Below are positions 43,380 to 52,429 of a stretch of 64,000 bases of DNA, one piece after another; within the stretch, counting starts at the first letter, position 1; each line of letters begins with the position of its first letter. The DNA is taken from the NCBI RefSeq assembly GCF_029433105.1, contig NZ_JARNTW010000021.1, positions 56,144 to 120,143 of the forward strand. The letters are read 5' to 3'. Position numbers and translations under genes: made by a program. Source of the stretch: Runella sp. MFBS21. Its GTDB lineage: Bacteria; Bacteroidota; Bacteroidia; Cytophagales; Spirosomataceae. Under the pieces are notes generated by a model. That model was not told the origin of the DNA. It worked only from the letters and a program-made list of their open reading frames with translations, and made no database searches.

Positions 43380-43456
43380 TTACCTTAATGACAGTAGTCT
43401 TGGATTTCTTAAAAAGAATACTCAATTTTATATAAATCTCTAATCGCCTGACTACC

Positions 43457-43819
43457 TTGTTCTTCACGGTACACATACGGCAACGAATCGCCACCTTTTT
43501 TGTGGTTTTTATGCTGTTGATTCAACTCAACAATGTGCTGTTTCGTCATGCCCACCGCTTGGCAAACGGGAAGATTATTTCGCACGCTCACCCTTACAAG
43601 CCCGTTGGTAATAGCCCGTTTCAGCCTAATAATCACTCGACTAACGAGCTGTACCTTTTAGATACGATTTGCAACGCCATTTTTGTAGGATTGACAGCTT
43701 TTACGTTTAAGTCGTTGATATTTTGTTTTATCAACGACTTAGTTTTTTTCTACCAAACGCTCTTCGTAACTACCTTTTTTGCTACACCCTCACTACGAGG
43801 CCCGCCCATTTTTTGTTGA
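43457..43819 (+). CDS. Small His-rich membrane protein
   Basis: 120 residues, start uncertain: TTG 43457 gives the full hydrophobic leader (TFFVVFMLLIQLNNVLF); ATG 43511 lies inside it. The sequence FRHAHRLANGKIISHAHPYKP after the leader is a short His motif seen in small Bacteroidota envelope proteins near metal genes. A second hydrophobic region is at the C terminus. Probably metal-linked but no named family is recognised. Confidence 0.55.
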   Translation: MFFTVHIRQRIATFFVVFMLLIQLNNVLFRHAHRLANGKIISHAHPYKPVGNSPFQPNNHSTNELYLLDTICNAIFVGLTAFTFKSLIFCFINDLVFFYQTLFVTTFFATPSLRGPPIFC

Positions 43820-43910
43820 AATGCTATCTATCTCTAACCAGAGCAAGTATATGTACTGTACAGTTCTGGTTGGAATACCTTTTTATTTTCAACAAAAAAT
43901 ACGCAAACTG

Positions 43911-45104
43911 ATGAAACCAATTTATTACTTATGCCTGCTGGCATTTGGCGCTTTTGCTATTACCGCCTGCGAAAAATTATTGCCCGCTGCGCCCGAAGAA
44001 CATGAAGTGCTGGACGGAACCATTGAAGGGCTGACGGGTACCGAAAATGCCCAATTCTTACGGGGAGACCTTGCCTTTACCCGAAATTTTACGCCTGCTA
44101 CGGGGCTAGGACCGCTCTTTGTTTCAAATTCTTGTATTAGTTGCCACGCTGGTGACGGCAAAGGCCACCCTTTTACCAACTTGGTACGTTTTGGGCAAAC
44201 CGATGAAACAGGCAATAAATTCATAGCACACGGCGGTCCTCAACTCCAAAACAAAGCTATTCCTGGCTTTTCGCCTGAAAACATTCCGTCAGGGGCTTCT
44301 CATGCTACTTTTATGGCTCCTGCCAACACAGGTTTGGGCTTTTTGGAAGCCGTACCCGATGCCGATATTCTGAAAATGGCAGACCCTGACGACAAAGACG
44401 GTGACGGTATTTCGGGTGTTCCGAATTGGATTGAACTACCCGATTTTGTTAAACCTGCCACCAATGCTATCAGCAAAGAGGGTAGGTACATAGGGCGATT
44501 TGGGCGGAAAGCAGGAGCGCATAACTTGCTCAACCAGACCGTCAATGCCTACAACCAAGACATGGGTGTGGTGACTACCTATTCTCCCCACGACACGTAC
44601 ACTGGCAAGGAATTAGACCCCGAAGTGCCTAACGTAGAGGTGGAAGATTTGGTGTTTTACCTTCATACACTCAAAGCTCCCATTCAGCGTAATACTGATG
44701 CTGCTGATGTAAAAGCAGGTAAGCAACTGTTTGTCAATATCCAATGTGGAACTTGCCATCGTCCAAGTTTAAAAACGGGTAATTCATACATCAAGGCACT
44801 TGCCTACAAAGAGTTTTTTCCTTATACCGACCTCTTGATGCACGACATGGGAAAAGAACTCGATGATAACTATACAGAAGGAACTGCCAAAACTTCCGAA
44901 TGGCGCACTACACCACTTTGGGGCTTGGGATTAGCCAAAAACTCTCAAGGAGGCAACCTATTTTTGCTCCACGACGGGCGAGCCAAAAGCATCGAAGAGG
45001 CTATTTCATACCATGGGGGTGAAGCCCAAAAAAGTCGTGAAAAGTACAAAGCCCTCAACACTACTGAACAACAACAACTCATCACATTTTTAGAAAGCCT
45101 ATAA
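43911..45104 (+). CDS. Di-haem oxidoreductase-type lipoprotein (COG3488-like)
   Basis: 397 residues from ATG 43911 (a longer in-frame start at 43779 overlaps the upstream gene). Lipobox ITAC at Cys20. Two c-type haem motifs are present: CISCH at Cys75-His79 and CGTCH at Cys279-His283. The LRRGDLAF-like segment (FLRGDLAFTRNFTPATGLGPLF) and DGDGISGVPNW fit the di-haem thiol-oxidase family. It is followed by a Rieske protein 10 nt downstream and a porin, so an extracytoplasmic electron-transfer operon is inferred. Confidence 0.87.
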   Translation: MKPIYYLCLLAFGAFAITACEKLLPAAPEEHEVLDGTIEGLTGTENAQFLRGDLAFTRNFTPATGLGPLFVSNSCISCHAGDGKGHPFTNLVRFGQTDETGNKFIAHGGPQLQNKAIPGFSPENIPSGASHATFMAPANTGLGFLEAVPDADILKMADPDDKDGDGISGVPNWIELPDFVKPATNAISKEGRYIGRFGRKAGAHNLLNQTVNAYNQDMGVVTTYSPHDTYTGKELDPEVPNVEVEDLVFYLHTLKAPIQRNTDAADVKAGKQLFVNIQCGTCHRPSLKTGNSYIKALAYKEFFPYTDLLMHDMGKELDDNYTEGTAKTSEWRTTPLWGLGLAKNSQGGNLFLLHDGRAKSIEEAISYHGGEAQKSREKYKALNTTEQQQLITFLESL

Positions 45105-45114
45105 TCACCTCACC

Positions 45115-45564
45115 ATGCAAAGAAGAAATTTTATCCGCACAAGCTGTTTGGCTTGCCTCGGCGGTAGTGCAGTAGCTACGTTACTACAAGGGTGTAGTTC
45201 AACGTATTATGCCCAACAAGTTCAATTGCAACAGAACAGCTTAGTTGTCAAAAAAAGTGAGTTTATCGAAATGAAAAAAGGGCAAGCTACGTCGAATATG
45301 CGCAATGTCGTGGTAGCCAAGTACGAGAAATTAGCCTTTCCAGTTGCTATTTTTCGACTTGCAGAAGACCAATACAGTGCCGTGTATTTGGAATGTACCC
45401 ACCAAGGTAACGAAGTACAACCCCAAGGTAACTACTTGGTGTGTGAAGGCCACGGTAGTGAGTTTGACAGCAAAGGCAACGTAACTCAAGGGCCAGCCGA
45501 AGACCCGTTGCGAACTTTTTCGGTGAAATCTGACAAAGATAATATTTACATTTTACTGAGCTAA
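45115..45564 (+). CDS. Tat-exported Rieske [2Fe-2S] protein
   Basis: 149 residues. The leader has a twin-arginine motif (QRRNFIRTSCLACLGG) and possible lipidation at Cys27 (LLQGC). The cluster ligands are Cys94-x-His96 (ECTHQGNEV) and Cys110-x2-His113 (VCEGHGSEF). It would accept or donate one electron in the periplasm. It lies between the di-haem oxidoreductase (10-nt gap) and the porin (3-nt gap). A related, frameshifted Rieske gene is at 29636-30028. Confidence 0.9.
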   Translation: MQRRNFIRTSCLACLGGSAVATLLQGCSSTYYAQQVQLQQNSLVVKKSEFIEMKKGQATSNMRNVVVAKYEKLAFPVAIFRLAEDQYSAVYLECTHQGNEVQPQGNYLVCEGHGSEFDSKGNVTQGPAEDPLRTFSVKSDKDNIYILLS

Positions 45565-45567
45565 ACC

Positions 45568-46794
45568 ATGCAAAAACAATACTTAATACTATTAGTCATG
45601 CTGAGCGGGTTTTTGAGTGCAACAGCCCAGATTGACACCACCTTATTGCGGCGAAACACAAAGGTAGATTCGACCAAAATGAACATGGATGCAGTCTATA
45701 ATCGCCCGTTTTTACAAGTAGGTCGTACCCCGCTGGGCGTGGGTGGCTATGCAGAATTAAACACAAATTATGCCGCTACTGACGGCATAAGCGAGGGTCT
45801 ATCGTTCCAGATGCGGCGTATGACCTTGTTTTTTGGCGGTAGTCTGCACCGCAAAATCAAGTTTATGTCCGAACTTGAATTTGAAGACGGTACCAAAGAA
45901 ATCAACATTGAGTTTGCGGCCGTCGATTTTCAATTTGCTAACTTGTTCAACCTGCGGGGGGGTATTATTATGAATCCCATCGGAGCTTTTAACCAAAATC
46001 ACGATGGTCCTCGTTGGGAGTTCAACGACCGACCTATTTCGGCAACGCAAATGCTTCCAGCTACGTTTAGCAATGTCGGTATGGGCATTTATGGCAAAAA
46101 ATACTCCAAACAGTGGGTCTTCGCCTACGAAGCCTATCTTACCAATGGTTTCAACGACGACATCATCGCCAACGAAGACGGACGAACCTCACTACCCGCT
46201 GTCAAGGCCAATCGTGACCGTTTTGAAGAAAGTAGCAATGGACAACCACTTTTTACGGGTAAAGTCGCTATTCGCAATCGAAAAATCGGTGAAATCGGTC
46301 TCTCGTACATGACAGGTGTGTATAACAAATTTCAAGACGATGGGTTGATATTGGACGAAAAACGAGCGTTGGGCGCATTTGCTATTGACGTCAATACCAC
46401 ACTCCCCAAACTCAAAACCTTTATTACAGCAGAATGGGCGTGGATTAACGTAAACGTACCCTCTACCCACGCCACCCAATTCGGAAGTAAACAAAGCGGT
46501 GGATTTGTGGACATTGTACAACCCGTTTTTAAAAAACCACTGTGGGGCTTTCCGAACTCTACATTCAATGTAGCCTGTAGGGTAGAACGAGTGGATTGGA
46601 ACGTTGGTACGTTTGCCGAAACAGGCACAAAAATCTATGATGAACTTTTTTCTGTAATGCCCGCCATCAGTTGGCGACCTATTCCCTCTACCGTAATTCG
46701 GTTCAATTATCGTATCCAACGTCAATGGGATATTCTGGGAAACCCTCCCGCCAAAACTGGGGCATTTCAGTTAGGAATTTCGAGTTATTTCTAA
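45568..46794 (+). CDS. Outer-membrane porin-like protein
   Basis: 408 residues with a signal peptide ending LSATAQ. The mature protein has a porin-like beta-barrel: VGGYAELNTNYAATDG, FELEFEDG-like strands (KFMSELEFEDGTKEINIEF), GGIIMNPIGAFNQNHDGPRW and a C terminus FQLGISSYF, with a terminal Phe as in outer-membrane porins. It resembles OprO/OprP-like and other Bacteroidota barrels. Third gene of the di-haem/Rieske operon, ahead of a strong terminator. Confidence 0.78.
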   Translation: MQKQYLILLVMLSGFLSATAQIDTTLLRRNTKVDSTKMNMDAVYNRPFLQVGRTPLGVGGYAELNTNYAATDGISEGLSFQMRRMTLFFGGSLHRKIKFMSELEFEDGTKEINIEFAAVDFQFANLFNLRGGIIMNPIGAFNQNHDGPRWEFNDRPISATQMLPATFSNVGMGIYGKKYSKQWVFAYEAYLTNGFNDDIIANEDGRTSLPAVKANRDRFEESSNGQPLFTGKVAIRNRKIGEIGLSYMTGVYNKFQDDGLILDEKRALGAFAIDVNTTLPKLKTFITAEWAWINVNVPSTHATQFGSKQSGGFVDIVQPVFKKPLWGFPNSTFNVACRVERVDWNVGTFAETGTKIYDELFSVMPAISWRPIPSTVIRFNYRIQRQWDILGNPPAKTGAFQLGISSYF

Positions 46795-46797
46795 ATC

Positions 46798-46823
46798 AAA
46801 GGGGCGGTTACTCGCCCCTTTTT
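46798..46823 (+). terminator. Strong rho-independent terminator between convergent operons
   Basis: AAAGGGGCG pairs with CGCCCCTTT around the loop GTTACT, and the 3' arm runs into five T. It lies 3 nt after the porin stop. On the minus strand the 5' arm begins with A-run complement, so it may also stop the metallochaperone transcript. The best-formed terminator in the window. Confidence 0.9.
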
Positions 46824-47032
46824 CATATCTGTTCAATCTTAAAACCTGCCTGTTCCACCGTTCGCTGAATAAGTTCACAGCTAACTTCTTCGCCCGAAAC
46901 GGTCAGGATTTTGTCGGGATTGTTGGTATCTACTTTCCAGCTTTCTACTTCTTCCAACTGGTTCAGAAAAGGTGTTACTTTGGCTACACAGCCGCCGCAG
47001 TTGATATTGGTTTTGAATTGCAAGGTTTCCAT
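46823..47032 (-). CDS. HMA-domain metallochaperone
   Basis: 69 residues, one heavy-metal-associated domain. The binding motif is NCGGC (Cys12, Cys15), without the Met of MxCxxC, as in several Bacteroidota chaperones. The rest follows the beta-alpha-beta-beta-alpha-beta fold. It probably delivers Cu+ to the CopA ATPase just upstream (24-nt gap, same strand). Confidence 0.88.
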   Translation of the reverse strand: METLQFKTNINCGGCVAKVTPFLNQLEEVESWKVDTNNPDKILTVSGEEVSCELIQRTVEQAGFKIEQI

Positions 47033-47056
47033 TTTAAGGATTTGGTTTATGTTAAA

Positions 47057-49276
47057 CTACATTTTTTTCATTTTTAATCGTAAACTATTGGCCACCACCG
47101 ATACTGAACTCAGTGCCATCGCCCCTCCTGCAATCATCGGATTAAGCAAAAATCCATTGATGGGGTACAGTATCCCCGCTGCCAGTGGTATGCCAATGAG
47201 GTTATAGATAAACGCCCAAAAGAGGTTTTGGTGAATAGCCGCTACCGTCCATTTAGAAAGCCGAATGGCTTGGGGGATTTTCTGCAAATCACTCGAAATA
47301 AGCGTCATTTTTGCTACGTCCATCGCAATATCAGATCCTTTTCCCATAGCGATACTCACATCCGCTTGGGCAAGGGCATGAGAGTCGTTGATACCATCGC
47401 CAACCATGGCTACTATCTTGCCTTGTTGTTGTAATTCTGCTACAAAAGCTGCTTTATCGAAGGGTAATACTTGTGCTTTGAAATGCTGAATACCCACTGA
47501 TTCTGCTACTTTCTGAGCCGTAAAAACGTTGTCACCCGTGAGCATAAACACCTCTATTCCTGCTGATTGAAGTGACTCAACGGCTTGCAATGAGGTAGAT
47601 TTTATGGGGTCAGTAATGCCAAATACTGCCAAAATTTGCCGTTTATCGGCAAAAACAATTACCGTTTTGGCCTCCGATTGCCACTGAATAATAGGTAAAT
47701 CATGCGAAAGAATACTGAGTTCATTCATCCAAACGGGGCTACCCATGTAGTATGTTTGACCCTCTACAAGCGCTTTAACACCTTTACCCGTTATGCTCTC
47801 GAAGTGTTGTACAGGGACAGCTTTTACACCTTCCAACTTCATGTGTTTGACAACAGCTTCGGCTAATGGATGAGATGATTGACTCTCTATTGAGTAGGCA
47901 ATTTCTTTTAGCAACAGGCTTTCTATTGTCCAAATACTGTTACTTACCGTTGGTTTGCCTTCTGTAATTGTTCCTGTTTTGTCTAAGACCACCGCATTGA
48001 TGCGATGTGCCAATTCCAAACTTTCAGCATCTTTTATCAAAATCCCGTTTTCTGCCCCTTTGCCTACCCCCACCATAATGGCCGTAGGTGTGGCCAAACC
48101 CAAGGCACAGGGGCAAGCAATGACCAGTACTGTGACAGCGGCTAAAAGTCCTTGTGTAGTGGCATTATCTCCACCTAATAGAATCCAAACCAGTAGCGTT
48201 ACCAACGCAATACTTATCACTACTGGTACAAAAATACCTGCAATTTTATCGGTAAGTTTTTGGATCGGTGCTTTGCTGCCCTGAGCGTGCTGTACCATGA
48301 TTATGATTTGCGCCAGCAATGTTTCGCTCCCAACTTTTTCGGCAATAACACGAAAACTTCCCTGCTGATTGATGGTGCCTGCATAGACTCGATGTCCTTT
48401 ACTTTTTTCAACAGGAATCGGTTCTCCCGAAATCATACTCTCATCCACAAATGACTTACCCAATATTACTTTTCCGTCCACGGCTACCTTATCACCTGGC
48501 TTCACAATGATTCGGTCTCCCACCCGTACTTCACTAATCTGGATTTCTCGTTCTTCGCCGTTTTCGATGACCCAAACTGTACGGGGTTGCAATCCCATAA
48601 GCTTTTTAATGGTAGAGGAGGTGTTGGCTTTGGCTCTTTCCTCCAATAATTTACCCAACATAATAAACACAATCACTACCGCTGCCGCCTCGTAATATAC
48701 GTGAGCATGTAAGCCCTGTCTATGCCAAAAATCAGGATATATAGTATTGAAAAGGCTAAACAGAAAAGCAATACCCGTACTCAGCGCTACAAGCGTGTCC
48801 ATGTTCGCTTTCCGATAGCGGGCTTGTTTCAAAGCGTTGATAAAAAAACTTCGTCCGAATACCACCAAGACAGGTGTAGTCAACAGCATCATTAGCCAAT
48901 TGGCATAAGGCATATCCATGAAAAACATTCCAATGACAACCACGGGCAAAGTCAGTGTTCCTGCCCAAATTACGTTTGTTTTGAGCTTTTCATACTGATT
49001 GGCTTTGATTTCTTCTTGTTTTTCTGAGGCTTTTTCAATGTCCAGAATTAAGTCATAGCCAACCGCTTGGAGCGATTTTTTGAGATTCTCAGGTGTTGTT
49101 TGGTAAGGGTCAAAAGCTATTTGAACTGATTCGTTGGCAAAATTTACGACACATTCCAACACACCCTGCTGTTGGCTCAACACACTTTCAACGCTACTCG
49201 CACAGGCAGCACAGGTCATTCCTATGACGGGCACTATAATTTGCCGTTCTTTCTTTTCAGTTATTATTTCCATCAT
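47057..49276 (-). CDS. copA: CopA-type copper P1B-ATPase (CPC)
   Basis: 739 residues from ATG 49276; ATG 49297 overlaps the probable -7 box and is rejected. One N-terminal HMA domain has GMTCAAC (Cys22, Cys25). The membrane site is CPC (VIACPCALGLATPTAIMVG), typical of P1B-1 Cu+/Ag+ pumps. DKTGTITEG, TGE/SGEP in the actuator, LTGDN and GDGINDSHALAQADV are the other motifs. It exports Cu+ from the cytoplasm. A palindromic operator lies upstream (49304-49323), and the metallochaperone gene follows. With CopB (7698) and the Zn/Cd ATPase (40949) it makes three P1B classes on this replicon. Confidence 0.94.
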   Translation of the reverse strand: MMEIITEKKERQIIVPVIGMTCAACASSVESVLSQQQGVLECVVNFANESVQIAFDPYQTTPENLKKSLQAVGYDLILDIEKASEKQEEIKANQYEKLKTNVIWAGTLTLPVVVIGMFFMDMPYANWLMMLLTTPVLVVFGRSFFINALKQARYRKANMDTLVALSTGIAFLFSLFNTIYPDFWHRQGLHAHVYYEAAAVVIVFIMLGKLLEERAKANTSSTIKKLMGLQPRTVWVIENGEEREIQISEVRVGDRIIVKPGDKVAVDGKVILGKSFVDESMISGEPIPVEKSKGHRVYAGTINQQGSFRVIAEKVGSETLLAQIIIMVQHAQGSKAPIQKLTDKIAGIFVPVVISIALVTLLVWILLGGDNATTQGLLAAVTVLVIACPCALGLATPTAIMVGVGKGAENGILIKDAESLELAHRINAVVLDKTGTITEGKPTVSNSIWTIESLLLKEIAYSIESQSSHPLAEAVVKHMKLEGVKAVPVQHFESITGKGVKALVEGQTYYMGSPVWMNELSILSHDLPIIQWQSEAKTVIVFADKRQILAVFGITDPIKSTSLQAVESLQSAGIEVFMLTGDNVFTAQKVAESVGIQHFKAQVLPFDKAAFVAELQQQGKIVAMVGDGINDSHALAQADVSIAMGKGSDIAMDVAKMTLISSDLQKIPQAIRLSKWTVAAIHQNLFWAFIYNLIGIPLAAGILYPINGFLLNPMIAGGAMALSSVSVVANSLRLKMKKM

Positions 49277-49294
49277 CTTACAGATTTGATACTG

Positions 49295-49323
49295 CAAAAG
49301 TAAAGCTCACCAGTGAGTGAGCT
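49295..49323 (-). promoter_or_regulatory. copA promoter: -7 box and palindromic operator
   Basis: On the minus strand TACTTTTG (49302-49295) matches TAnnTTTG, 18 nt before the ATG at 49276. Directly upstream lies AGCTCAC-CAGTGA-GTGAGCT (49304-49323), a 7-bp inverted repeat in the spacer region of the promoter, where a metal-sensing repressor or activator could bind. The regulator is not obvious in the window. Confidence 0.55.
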
Positions 49324-49366
49324 GTTACAAGATTTTCGGAATGGTTTATATGATTTTCGGAAAAAG

Positions 49367-50557
49367 CTAAACAGCCTTTGTAACTTTCAATCCAAACCCT
49401 TCATCCAATTCAAAATAGAGTAAAAATCCTCGCTGTTTAGATTCTTGCTCCGTATTTTCAAGGTAAGAACGGATACCTGTTAGCGAACGCATTGATTCAG
49501 CGTGGTAAGGAAACATGCGAAAGAATTCTTTCATCATCCATTCCACATCTGTTACCATATTAAACTGATTGATTAAGGCCGTGCCTTGAAATTTGGCAAC
49601 CAATTCTCCATAATGAGTCTTATTAGCTGCATTACCCAAGAGGCGGTCATAAAATTCGTCTGCATGTTTGCGTAATCGAGTTTTATAGTCGGTTGTTACT
49701 TGTTCTATGTACTTATCCACGTCCGTGATTACGTCTCCCCTACCCTGCTTGGCTTTCTTTTCTTCCAGGGCCTTCACGTTTTTCTTTTCCCATACCCAAA
49801 ACCGTATGCCCGTTACTCGTGGTTTTTTAGATTCCAAGTTGTTACCCAACAATTCATATTTTACAAACAAGTCGGTTTTTTCGTTTATCTCGTGAATGGC
49901 TGGGTCGATTACATGCTTCTTTAAGGACGAAAAACGGGAATATACCGCTTTATTGAAGCCCAATTTTTCCTTGAATGATTTCAAATCTACGTCGATGGGA
50001 CGACCATAATTTTTCCAACTACTAAAAAAAGGGAATAACTTAATAGAGCGAGTCGTTTGTAGGGCAAATACATTTTTCTTGAAGAAGCTAAAATTCTCGG
50101 TTTCCTTTACCTGCAAAATCTGCTTCGCTAAGTCATGCGAGATGTATAGATCTATTTTCCCCGAGTCGTGCTTATGTACACTCTGTGAAATAATGGGTAC
50201 TATGATGGTCTCTCGGCCTTCTATCCATTCCACAAGCGTAGTCTGTAACATCTTGATGGAGTCAATCAAGTACGAATAGCCCGATGTGTTGGTGGTTTGG
50301 ATGCTCTTTAAAAAGTCTTTAATTTCAAGTGTTAATACAATGTTTGTATTACGACTCAGATTCTCCAAGTCAGAGGGTTTTAAGCGAGAAGCAATTTCGT
50401 AGAATAACTTGGGAGTATATACTTCGTTGATTTCAGCTTTTTTACTTTTTGATAACTGACGTATAAAGGTAGGAGTTGCTATGGGATTATTCAGAATGAC
50501 CACATCAGAATTATTCTGCAAGTCTTCAATGTATTCTGAATTGGTCTTCTTTGCCAT
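49367..50557 (-). CDS. Rep_3-type plasmid replication initiator
   Basis: 396 residues. The N-terminal and middle parts carry the two winged-helix domains of Rep_3/RepB initiators: PIATPTFIRQLSKSKKAE, then LFPFFSSWKNYGRPIDVDLKSFKEKLGFNKAVYSRFSSLKKHVIDPAIHEINEKTD (split here), the classical WH2 iteron-binding region. The C terminus (LNTEQESKQRGFLLYFELDEG-like) is less conserved. It binds iterons to start plasmid replication. It is divergent from the oriV region that begins directly upstream (50640-51300). Confidence 0.9.
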   Translation of the reverse strand: MAKKTNSEYIEDLQNNSDVVILNNPIATPTFIRQLSKSKKAEINEVYTPKLFYEIASRLKPSDLENLSRNTNIVLTLEIKDFLKSIQTTNTSGYSYLIDSIKMLQTTLVEWIEGRETIIVPIISQSVHKHDSGKIDLYISHDLAKQILQVKETENFSFFKKNVFALQTTRSIKLFPFFSSWKNYGRPIDVDLKSFKEKLGFNKAVYSRFSSLKKHVIDPAIHEINEKTDLFVKYELLGNNLESKKPRVTGIRFWVWEKKNVKALEEKKAKQGRGDVITDVDKYIEQVTTDYKTRLRKHADEFYDRLLGNAANKTHYGELVAKFQGTALINQFNMVTDVEWMMKEFFRMFPYHAESMRSLTGIRSYLENTEQESKQRGFLLYFELDEGFGLKVTKAV

Positions 50558-50760
50558 TAGGGGTCAGTCAAGGTTTAGAATTCAAGCAAACATAGGAAAA
50601 AAGTAAATGTACTCAAAATTCATTTACATTATCATTTTTTAAGTATATTGATTATCAAGTAATTAACCATTATTCAGTAATGAATAGCTATACATTATTG
50701 CCAAAAATGTATATTAACTTACATCAGTATTCATTTTTTAGAATTGGCTACCATGGTTTT

Positions 50761-50996
50761 ACATGAATGGATATACATTTTATGCTGAGTTATCAACAAT
50801 AAAAATCATTTAACTCTTTGTTTATCAGTACAATAAATACTTATCCACACATGAATGAATATACATTTTATCAGTTTGGAGTTTATACATGAATGGATAT
50901 ACATGTATACATGACTCAATATACATTTATACATGAATGGATATACATTTATACATGACTCAATATACATTTTCACATGAATGAATATACATTTAC
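50761..50996 (+). repeat. Iterons, 22-bp period
   Basis: Copies of ACATGAATGGATATACATTT or ACATGACTCAATATACATTT start at 50761, 50849, 50887, 50909, 50931, 50953 and 50975; a further copy starts at 51266. The five from 50887 to 50975 are exactly 22 bp apart, two helical turns, so the bound initiators would face the same side of the DNA. Copies alternate between GAATGGATA and GACTCAATA cores. Confidence 0.93.
50841..50849 (+). promoter_or_regulatory. Perfect DnaA box
   Basis: TTATCCACA matches the DnaA consensus TTATNCACA. It overlaps the first base of the iteron at 50849. A one-mismatch relative (TTATCAACA) is at 50790-50798. Confidence 0.8.
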
Positions 50997-51384
50997 TATT
51001 TCACAAAATGTTTAAAATCAAATAGTTACATTCATTTTGGGGGCTTCTAAAAAACTATTATATAAAAGCATTTAAAAACCTTCTTTAAAAAACTATATAA
51101 AAAAGGTATTTTGATTTTTTTGTTCTTTTATTTTTTTGAATCAATGGGGAAAAGAAAAATTTCTTAAAAGGATGTCATATAAACTAAGCATTTAGTTACT
51201 TTTAATTGACTTTAAAGACAACAACGCTTCAATTTGATATAATAAACAAAATTATTTATTGCTCGACATGAATGAATATACATTCTCTAAAAGAGAACCA
51301 AAGGGGTAATTTTGAACCACAAACAAAGGGATAAATAAGTGATTTACAGTTATTTAAGTGCTTTTTTCAATCAGAGTTCGTTCG

Positions 51385-51392
51385 TATTTTTG
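51385..51392 (+). promoter_or_regulatory. -7 box (TATTTTTG) for the DUF932 gene
   Basis: TATTTTTG matches TAnnTTTG, 32 nt before the ATG at 51425. The surrounding CGTATTTTTGA is repeated before the gene at 54010, which supports use as a promoter. Confidence 0.5.
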
Positions 51393-51424
51393 AATCGTAA
51401 ACAAACACTTAAACGCTTATCACA

Positions 51425-52426
51425 ATGAAAACAGCATCAAAAAATGCCAGTAAAAACCTATTGTCCCACACTTCAACTTGGGACAAAATCTGCTTTCCAG
51501 TTGAAACCGTAGCCTTAGAAGGACTTTTGCCCGAAAACTATCATGTTGTAGCGACTGACCGCCAACGAGCGATTGTAGGCCAAAAAACAGACGGTAGTAA
51601 CCAAGTTTTCGCTATTCAGAGCAAAAGCTATTCTTTGATTCCTAATTCTCTGATTAAATCTGTTGCTGACGAGTGTTTAGGCGTTGACTATGAACTTAGC
51701 ATTCGGTACAGCTCACAAGGTGAGTTTTCGATTGGAATTGTACTGCCCGATTCGCTGGTGATTGGCAAAATTGGTAACGACACGATTCGCAAGCAATTGA
51801 CCTTTACAAACTCCTACAACGGGAAAACGCCGTTTACTATCCAAGGGCATGAGATGCGAGGTATAAAAAGTGCTGTTATGAGGGTCTCTTATTATCGTCA
51901 AATTTGCTCAAATGGAATGATGGGTTGGGCTGATGAGTTTATTTCGTTGGATGAGTATTTGCATTGGCTCACAAACGGGATGCCAGCTAATGCCAAGGTA
52001 AAAGGTTTGGAAGAACGGTTTGAGCAGAAAGATGAAGAACAATTCCTTCGGATTTTCTCGCACAAAGGCATTAACTTAGACAAGTTCCAACAGTTTTTGG
52101 TGGGCTTGGTCGGCGACTTTTCCCAAATCAAAAAAGAAAGTAGTACTTCACAAGTGTACAACTTAATGACAGATTTGCAAGTAACAAACTTGGAAGAAGC
52201 GACCGAAATAGTTCGAAAGGTTGGAATTCCTAAGAAATTAATTTCGGCAGCCTTAGAACGAATGGAATTAGAGCAAGGAATGTTGCAAAGTTCCTCCAAC
52301 GTTTGGCTGCTCTACAATGCGGTTAATCATTCGCTCTTTAATCAAGCTACTTCTATGAGCGTTCAAGACAGATTCTATGCTGATGAAAGGGTTTTTCATG
52401 GTTTGCTAACAACGTATCTTAACTAA
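51425..52426 (+). CDS. DUF932 domain plasmid protein
   Basis: 333 residues. The central part has the DUF932 pattern: KQLTFTNSYNGKTPFTIQGHEM then VSYYRQICSNGMMGW. The C-terminal third is helical. DUF932 proteins are widespread on plasmids and phages; function unknown, possibly DNA maintenance or anti-restriction. It lies next to the origin, preceded by a good -7 box and followed by the first of the repeated intergenic modules. Confidence 0.83.
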   Translation: MKTASKNASKNLLSHTSTWDKICFPVETVALEGLLPENYHVVATDRQRAIVGQKTDGSNQVFAIQSKSYSLIPNSLIKSVADECLGVDYELSIRYSSQGEFSIGIVLPDSLVIGKIGNDTIRKQLTFTNSYNGKTPFTIQGHEMRGIKSAVMRVSYYRQICSNGMMGWADEFISLDEYLHWLTNGMPANAKVKGLEERFEQKDEEQFLRIFSHKGINLDKFQQFLVGLVGDFSQIKKESSTSQVYNLMTDLQVTNLEEATEIVRKVGIPKKLISAALERMELEQGMLQSSSNVWLLYNAVNHSLFNQATSMSVQDRFYADERVFHGLLTTYLN

Positions 52427-52429
52427 TAA

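Larger units (their letters stand above)
50640..51300. other. Plasmid origin (oriV): iterons, DnaA box and AT-rich region
   Basis: Between the initiator gene and the DUF932 gene there is an 867-nt gap with no gene. It contains eight clear iterons of the ACATGAMTSAATATACATTT type (50761-50994 plus 51266-51285), a perfect DnaA box (50841-50849), a second near-box at 50790-50798 (TTATCAACA), and an A/T tract of about 130 bp at 51040-51170 that could be the DNA-unwinding element. A degenerate iteron lies at 50678-50697. This is a textbook layout for a Rep_3 theta origin. Confidence 0.88.

Noticed and set aside
49276..49297. ATG 49297 as copA start
   Set aside because: It falls inside the probable -7 box TACTTTTG; ATG 49276 is 18 nt downstream.
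50761..50996. CRISPR array
   Set aside because: The repeats are contiguous at 22 bp with no unique spacers, next to a Rep gene and a DnaA box. They are iterons.
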